Shown in pieces: positions 57,044 through 64,000 of a DNA stretch of 64,000 nt (the first letter of the stretch is position 1; each line of letters opens with the position of its first letter). This DNA is from Xylogone sp. PMI_703 (taxonomy: Eukaryota > Ascomycota > Leotiomycetes): positions 806,001 through 870,000 of the forward strand of contig JAJTUQ010000007.1 of the NCBI GenBank assembly GCA_021399445.1, in the 5' to 3' direction. The position numbers and the translations under genes are program-made. Under the pieces are notes generated by a model that was given only the letters and a program-made list of their open reading frames with translations, searched no databases and was not told the origin of the DNA.

Positions 57044-60000
57044 ACATATGTCCGATTCCTTTCAGGGCGGGGCGTATATCCTGCCGGGGCGCGGCAGAGC
57101 TCGTCCTCTTGTTTGGGGAGGTGGTGTTGAAGAGTGATGATGGGACCTCGAAAGCCAATATCCCCAAGGTACCTAGGGAGCAGCGAATTTGCTCGTGTGT
57201 GTGCTCAGTGGGGCATCGTCTCCAAATTGCAGGATGGGGCTACCGTTCAGATGTGCTTTTTAACGTTGTAATCCGGCACCGTGGGTCTGCGACCGAAATT
57301 TGGTAGCAATCGTCGCTGCGCAACCATGAGCGCACCTCGGGCACCTTTTTCTGTATTCCTGCGGTCGCGAAGTTGGACACGCTGTGAGGCCCGGGTGAAT
57401 GATGCGGCGATGGGCTTCAGATCAGGAGGCAAGCAGAAAGAAAAGGACCAGCAAGAGGACGCTTGGGCATCGCCATATTATTATTATTCCAATGCAGTCA
57501 GGTCAATCTGGCCGCCGAGACAAAGGCGGATGCAATTGGGCCTGCAAGTGGGAGGCAGATCGCTGCTGGATTTAGTGTTGATCCATGAGTCCGGCCGGGT
57601 CCAGGGGCTTAGCGTGAACGCGCCTTCGACAGGGCAGCGACATGCACGTAACCACTATCGAAATGACGCCCTGCTGCTGCATCGTTATTCACAACTGCCA
57701 CCACCGCCAACCACCACTCCTGAGCGAAAAGCCTTCGATGCCATAGGCAGGAGCGGGTGAGCCCTTTTTCTTTTTCCCTTCTCTTCCTCTTCTACGGTAA
57801 TCACTCCCATAGTTTGTTTTTCTTCTTCCTTTCAGCCGTTGGTGGGCCTCAGTGCGCACAATGGCATTGAAGGAGATGCAATATTATCCCACAGCTATCG
57901 GAACTTTGTCAAGCATCGTACTTGTTCCACCCACCTAAAGGAAGCTGCCGTGCTCATCCTCTGGCGTATCCAGCTATTCCCTGGTCAGCTGGCACTCATC
58001 TCCACGGTTGATTCAGCCATGCTACGCCCAAATCTAACTTTGTTCTGCGCTGTGTACATATTCGATAGCACCGAAGGATGGACTCGGGAAACGCGCTGCC
58101 AATGGGACTTTCCCATTCCCTCAGCATTCAAGCATGTGGCGGCACAGAAGCCGGATCAAGGCAAGGTCTGGTAAGTTTTAAGAGTTCGGCTATCTTGTCA
58201 CCCGTCTGAATCTCAGTAGCAAAACCCCGAGTGCTGAGGCTGAGAGGCGGTTGATGTTGCCAGAAGGGTACGGAGGTAGATCCCCCATTACACGGATTAC
58301 ACGGGAACACGCAAGTGAATCCAAGCCGCTGCGCATCTGCCGCATCGAGCATCGAGACAGAGCCGCCCTGTCATGATTTGCGCTGTCTTGCGGGACGTGC
58401 TCGCATCAGCATGCTACCGCACAGCAGCTTTCCCGCACTGTGGTCCATCCAGAAATTAATGCATTCTCCATCGTTCATCGCGGATCATGAGCTTCGTGTG
58501 CTTTGACAGCAGTTTTGCTCTGGTCTCTGTGCAAGTGCCGTTTGGCGCACCATGCCTGCGGGAGATAGGCCTCCTAATGGCCAATCTCTCACAAGACTGG
58601 CCACAGTGCCGTATCCACCGCCACGAGGCAAAACCCGGACGTGCAAGAACCTCTTCAACTTTGTGTACGGTGCCATACAAAAGCTACACGGTATGACGCC
58701 TGTAATTACTTACAGTTGGATTAGGTTAGAACCGTGCTACACCGTGCATTCATAACCTGAAACGCTGTTTCTCTCTCGCGCTCATCAAACCGAGAGAGAG
58801 GCCCCTCGACATTCGATCCTATACCGTATTCTTTTGTCGCGCCATCACGTTGTTGAGGTTAATACTCCGTAGGCAAGTACTCTGTCTGCAACGCAGTGCA
58901 ACGGCTCCTGCAACGCCCAACCTGAGCTACAGCTGCACTGTCGAGACTCTACAGGTCCAGAGCGGAGACAGACAATGCCAAGAGTGGTGATCTCCATTTG
59001 CCAGACACGCCACGTGTGCGGCCATCTATCGATATCGGAGGGAGAAAGGAGAGATTCAGGGCAACAAAAAGGAGAGTTACACAGTGAGAAAGGACACCGA
59101 GCTCGTGTCTGTCCAAGATCCGTTCCTCGACCGCCTTTGTTCGCTGTTTCCCCTGGAATCCCCTGATCCTCCCTGGGCTGGAGCGCTAGAGGAGATCAGG
59201 CATGGCGTCAACATTGGCGGGCCTGCCCCATTGGGCGCCACGGTTCTGCACCATGCGCAGTGGACAGGACCTGGCCTAGCCCGGCTGGTCTGGGGGTTGT
59301 GGTCAGACACCAAGCGTTGCAGAGCGCTGCAGAGCGCTGTTGATCGGCTGCCTCCCGAGCCCTCTGAAGCATCCAGTGCAGAGGACCTGCTGCAACGCTG
59401 CTGTGTGCTGGGCGGGTACCTGTACCGTAACCTGTACTGCTACCGTCCGCTGCAACTGCAGTGCACCTGCCGTTACGACTCTATCCAACTCTGCGCTGCT
59501 GCTGCGCTCTGTCTTTGCTCCCACAAACCTAAATTACTGTATCCACCAGTCCCTGCAGGAGATCCGCGCCTGTCCATCACGTGAGAATCCTCCCTTTCCA
59601 CGACCTACCCCAAACGACCAGTGCTTCTCATATACACCCATCTTGGTCTCCACCCGTTAGATTTTAGCCGTGACAATGATTTACAAGAAATGTGATACAT
59701 GTCTAGGCTAGCACCGCATCAATGACATTTTCGGGCGGATGTACGCTATTCATTACCCGGATCTTCGTCCCCTTGCCTCGATGTCCGGCTGCAACAAGGA
59801 AAAAAGGAAAATTCCACCAGCTAGACGGAGGGGTCCTCGGCTCTTACTTTGAACTTCCTAAAGAAGAGTGCGCGGCCGGCGGAGGATGGATGAGTTTCAC
59901 CTGCACATTCCCTCCTTCTTTTCTTTCTCTGGCTCTGCATTTCACTTTGTACAGTACGGTATCACGTTCTACTTGCTGCCATAAGGCTTGTATTTGTAGG

Positions 60001-60585
60001 CCATTTCCATATACCGCTCGTCAAGGCATCACATACATATCCCTGGATGGGTTGCCAGACGGATATAGTAGCCGGTCTACCGAATATAATGCAAAATACA
60101 GATGTGTACCAGTATGATTGGATATAGATGGCTACCTCAATATACTTACTGTACGCATGGACCTTTTACTGCTCCAACGTTGCTCGACCCTCTACCGTAG
60201 TTTATGTTGGAAGGCGGGCTGCGGGGTACAATGTTATTGGCATCCCTGTAATAAGCAAAAGCCTAGCTCTCATTATTCATCGAAGCAAGTCTTATAGTAA
60301 CATAGCGTCAACGGCTAAAGAAAATATAATGCCATTGTAGCTAAATATACAAGCTAGAGAACGCTATTTTCTACACTGCCTCGAGATTTGTTAGTTCTGC
60401 AAGCTGGAGATGGATACAGGCAGAATTTTGCGTTTTATAGTATGAAGCACCATTAAATCCCGTTGAAGCTAATTGCAAAGCTTTGAACATATATGGCTGA
60501 TGCTTCAGTGCTTCTTCACACTCAACATGTCAGACGTCCCGTATCTCACGTAAAGCCCTATAAGCATTCTCACCCTCCTCGCAAT
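57044..60585. other. Gene-poor stretch between the disordered-protein gene and HOP1
   Basis: About 3.5 kb without a convincing gene. Open frames of 100-166 codons (57.3-58.2 and 59.1-59.7 kb) have no family resemblance. GTAC-type short repeats recur at 59415-59437 and 59949-59960, as in the larger island. A GAGCGCTGCA direct repeat lies near 59320-59340. Confidence 0.45.
59415..59437. repeat. GTAC-type short repeat cluster
   Basis: GGTACCTGTACCGTAACCTGTAC: three GTAC cores in 23 bp, resembling the clusters at 19-25.5 kb. Confidence 0.35.
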
Positions 60586-62985
60586 TCAATTGCTTGATGA
60601 CCAGCTATGTGTCATCCACGGGCTGTTAGCGGAACTGTGTTTGATGCGTTTCTCCCGCTTTTCTGCCGTATAGCAGTTTTCGATATGTTGCACCTGTCTC
60701 TTCCTAAGGATACTGGAGTATCGGGATGATTCTGCCTCGTGTGATGAACCGCCCTGAGTTGGGGTAAAAGTGCCAGCCTGTGAATACCCAGACGGAATTG
60801 GGCTTGGGGTTCCTTGAGTACTGCTGAAATCCACGGTTCTAACCGAAGTGGGTGTATGTAAGCATGCATCTTTGCTTGTGTTGCTCTGATTTTGTATTTC
60901 CTGAACATCATGCAAAGGCACATTTTCGGGATCAAGTATCGGCTGCATTAAATCAGCAGCACCTCCCTCCACACTTTCAAACTATAGTCATATCAGCGCT
61001 CGATCACGCATCAGGTACAAATAGACTAAAGAAGACACATACGTAGTGTGTAACTTTCAGCGTAGGGTCAAAGTAGCCAGCACGAAGTTTGCTTTCATCG
61101 CCAATATATTGATAGTAAGGCAGACCGGTCTGTGAAAACCCTTTCCTACGTGCATGACGTGCTTCTTTTAGATAACCTTTGCGCCAGAGTATCCTTGCCA
61201 GGTCCCTAGTCTTCTTTTCCGTAATATCTACCATAATATCAGATAATGAATATAATGAATTTTGCCAGAGCCGACTTACTTAAATGGTTAGCAAGATCTA
61301 TTGTCCGCGCTGGATACCCGTTACAATGGATATAGTAGAGTGCTCTACGATAAGCACATAGTTGCTTCATTTCTTCAAGCTGTAATGGTTCGCCTTCGAG
61401 CATACAGCTATAGCAGACCCAAACAGGGTTTGAGGATGGATATTCGAGAAATCCATAGCATTCCGGATGAACAAAGTTACCACATAGCTCACAAGTTAAC
61501 TTTTTTTGAGTTAGCTACCTCTTTAGTAAAAAGATATCATAATCTGACATACTAGATTATCAGAGTTCGTCATAGTATTGCATTCACAGGTAATCACCCG
61601 TTCAGGGTCTCCGTTTTCCCTCCGTTTCTGTTTGCGAGCTGATGCAAGCATTCTATTCAGGATAACTCGAGAGAACGATGGTATAATTAGGGATGATAGC
61701 AGGGAAGTTTGGATTGTCCCTGACTCATTTGGTTCTACTGTGCTACTGCTCGGGAATTGTGTGTCCTGCGTTTCTTCAAGCTGTCCTCTAGCCGGAGTCT
61801 CTTGGTAAGTAAAGTTTGCTGAAACGAGAGATTCGATAGCAGATGGAGGAGTGGAACCAGTATTCGCTGCTCTAGCGTTCTGCGAGGAATTACGGACGGA
61901 CAGTTCACATAACCTTGGAGCACCCTCCGTTATTGAAGATTGCGAGACATCATCCGGCTTGAGAACATTGATACAAACTCTGGCTTATGTATTAGCATAT
62001 CTGAAGCATATTCTGAAGAAATGGAGAACGGACTTATGCAGACCAGTGTCCATATTGGTAAGAGTAGGGCGTTCCACTGCTCCACTCAGGAATGACGGGT
62101 TTGTCTCTGGGTGGAAACCAAAGGGTTCATAGGAATCTGGACAACTATCATTATATGTTAAGTGCATGTTGACTTTGCATGGCTCTGAGAAGTTTCTAGG
62201 TTAGAATTCAATCTTCAGGAATAACTAAACGGAAATTGCAAGTACCTGGAAGATCTGGAAGCTCCTGAACTTCTCGAATTACATCATGAACCATGTGGCG
62301 TAGTTCCCTTTTAGCATTGCTAAGAAAAACTATCCCCTCCCCCGGTGTTTGAGTTCCAAATTGCACCGTTGGCACTTCATTTTCATACGAGAACGTCCAA
62401 ATATATGCCTCAAGTAGCGCTGGATCCGGAGATCGAGCATCGAAAACTGAAAGCTGAAGCTTTTCCAAATATTTACGCTTCAAGGCATCTGCAGCACCGA
62501 TTTCCTGGAAATTATCAGCCTAGGCCAGGAGCTATTTGAAGCTACATACAAGCCAGTCAAGAAGTTTATTAACGCGAGGATTTGTACCTCGGACTAGCAC
62601 TTTCCAGTTCACCAGACCTTCACATTGCTTTCTTATGGAGTGTTGCTTTTTAGAGCCCTTCATGAATGTAGTGTAAGTCGCATCTGGATCTGCAGTATCG
62701 TAGAATCGGGATTGGAAGCAATCTTCAGGAAATAAGTCACTGTGTAAGGCAGGTTTCAGTTCAAGCCAATTATAACATGTTTCATTTACCTACCGGAGGA
62801 ATGCGATGTTGCTAATCTAGTTTAATCCCATTAGCTGCATGAAGAGATATTACATAGTCGAATTTGATACGAACCGTGGCACTGACGACGGTTCTGACCA
62901 ACTCAAAACTCTGCTGTTGATCAACCACGATGAGTTCCGATGGTCTTGGTTTTGGCCTTGGTGCCAGTTGCTGACGTGCTCGCAT
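60586..62985 (-). CDS. HOP1: Meiotic HORMA-domain protein HOP1 with a PHD-like zinc finger
   Basis: Axial-element protein that promotes meiotic double-strand breaks and inter-homologue bias. Nine exons: 62985-62875, 62816-62794, 62739-62550, 62504-62246, 62184-62034, 61979-61553, 61499-61280, 61227-61043 and 60981-60586, all joining in phase, about 653 aa. The HORMA domain covers about residues 20-235 (QQQSFELVRTVVSATISNIA, FLRDLFPEDCF, KYLEKLQLSVFD, EAYIWTFSYENE, HMVHDVIREVQELPDLP). A PHD-like finger spans the sixth and seventh exons: CEC, CELC, HPEC, CYSC at about 378-420, as in other HOP1 proteins. A basic, helical segment follows, and the tail is Ser/Thr/Gln-rich, with a KRQVQHIENC stretch near the end. 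The splice into the sixth exon is the least certain. Exon 2 is only 23 nt. Confidence 0.91.
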
Positions 62986-64000
62986 TTCGTACGATCGAAC
63001 AGGTCACAGCTATTATCAGACAAACCGAAGATTCAAAACAGAAAGTAAAAAGATTAGGAACCAGCTATTCCTAATGACAACATGGAATATTTCACTTGAT
63101 ATTAACTTAGAAACACTAGAGAGAAAATTCTAACGACGAAAATAATTTTAACAATGTGGAATGTTGATCGTTAACTAGCACGGTAGGAAGTTGTTAATGG
63201 AAGGTACGACCTATCCTAAAGGTACCTCTACACATAAATGGCAACATTGGTTATTGTCAACTTAAACGCCCCAGAAATAAGCCAGTATAATTTCATTTTA
63301 GATTCTAGCTGACGCTGAGTTATCCAAAAAGACTCACCCCCAAATCATAGAACATATGATAGACTTAGAACGAAAAAAATGGCCTTATTGCCAAAGCAAG
63401 CCAACTTAACCTACCTGTAATGACAGGCCCAAATAGTGATCCAGACACACCTACAGGAAAATAGGCATTCCTACTTACAAGATGGGCACAATTAGGTTGA
63501 AACACGTACTTTGTGGAGCCTGAAAATTAAAGTGCTTGTACCTATGGATGAACACCAAAGTGGTGGTGTTGAAATACTCGAGGACGTGGACGTCTTGGAG
63601 CCTGGAGATCCGTGTCTTAATCCTCCGAGCACAACGTGATCAGTCGAGTCATGGTTATCGCGGCTATATGGAATAATTTATTGTTCCGTTCCAAAGCACA
63701 TAGACGGAATTTCCAGATGATGTGATCCGAATGGTCGATTCCAGAATCGGAGACCTTGCCACAGCTTTGTAAGAAGTCCTCGCCGGTTCATCGTTCTTCC
63801 TTAATCTCTCTAGCAAGGCGGACTCAGCCGGCAGAAAGTCTATTTTGCCCCAAAAAGGAGTGGCAGGCGAATGACAAGGAAACTCGGGTAATAGGAAGGA
63901 TTACCATCACAGACACGCGCTCCTGCCACCTAGATCGCCATTTCTCTGCTTGTGTCCTTCTTTAACGCCTGTTCTCGATCGTATTGAACTTATTACAACT
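62986..64000. other. Right-edge stretch without a recognised gene
   Basis: The first part is the HOP1 promoter region. The middle (about 63.05-63.35 kb) is AT-rich. No frame with a recognisable domain is present on either strand to the window edge. Confidence 0.45.

Noticed and set aside
57281..58174. Two adjacent + strand frames that could be exons of one gene
   Set aside because: A plausible short intron lies between them, but the joined product resembles no family, and the codon pattern is irregular.
59084..59584. Open frame of 166 codons rich in Cys and Leu
   Set aside because: Runs across simple CTGC and GTAC repeats; no domain; likely chance.

Overview
The window looks like nuclear DNA of a filamentous ascomycete, most likely a eurotiomycete. 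Genes are compact and mostly multi-exon, with short introns (about 45-130 nt) that start GT, end AG and often carry a CTAAC-type branch site. The gene set is typically fungal: a GPI-anchored S10 carboxypeptidase, RIB3, COQ3, the 51-kDa subunit of complex I, an MLP1/TPR nucleoporin, TFIIE-beta, a dynactin subunit and meiotic HFM1 and HOP1. The order or genus is inference; no marker gene fixes it.

Layout. 1-16.4 kb is ordinary genic DNA: fructose-1,6-bisphosphatase (+), serine carboxypeptidase (-), an unrecognised membrane-anchored protein (+), RIB3 (-) and COQ3 (+) back to back, and a four-finger C2H2 regulator (-). 16.4-28.3 kb is a 12-kb gene-poor island of balanced base composition, without a convincing gene but with scattered clusters of GTAC-based short repeats. 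28.3-31.0 kb is a dead piggyBac-type DNA transposon with perfect 20-bp terminal inverted repeats. Its transposase gene is interrupted by a 607-bp solo LTR flanked by a perfect 5-bp duplication, and further damaged by a nonsense codon. Inside the solo LTR lies an array in which a GTAC core recurs exactly every 17 bp, about 13 times.

31.4-57 kb is dense again: a DsbA/FrnE-type oxidoreductase (-), TFIIE-beta (-), TPR/MLP1 (+, about 2,056 aa), dynactin p27 (-), complex I NUO51 (+), a PEX11-family protein (+), the meiotic helicase HFM1/MER3 (-), a Golgi nucleotide-sugar transporter (-) and a long disordered protein (-). 57-60.6 kb is gene-poor. The last gene is the meiotic HORMA protein HOP1 (-, nine exons).

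How the genes relate. Most are unrelated housekeeping genes in divergent or convergent pairs, with short shared promoters for RIB3/COQ3, TFIIE-beta/TPR and p27/NUO51. Two crossover genes, HFM1 and HOP1, lie about 10 kb apart, implying a retained meiotic programme.

The three most interesting signals are the strict 17-bp array in the solo LTR, the nested transposon history, and a single in-frame TAG exactly where the nucleotide-sugar transporter should have a conserved tryptophan. All exon models were read by eye from splice signals, phase and protein-family similarity. No alignment or transcript data were available.
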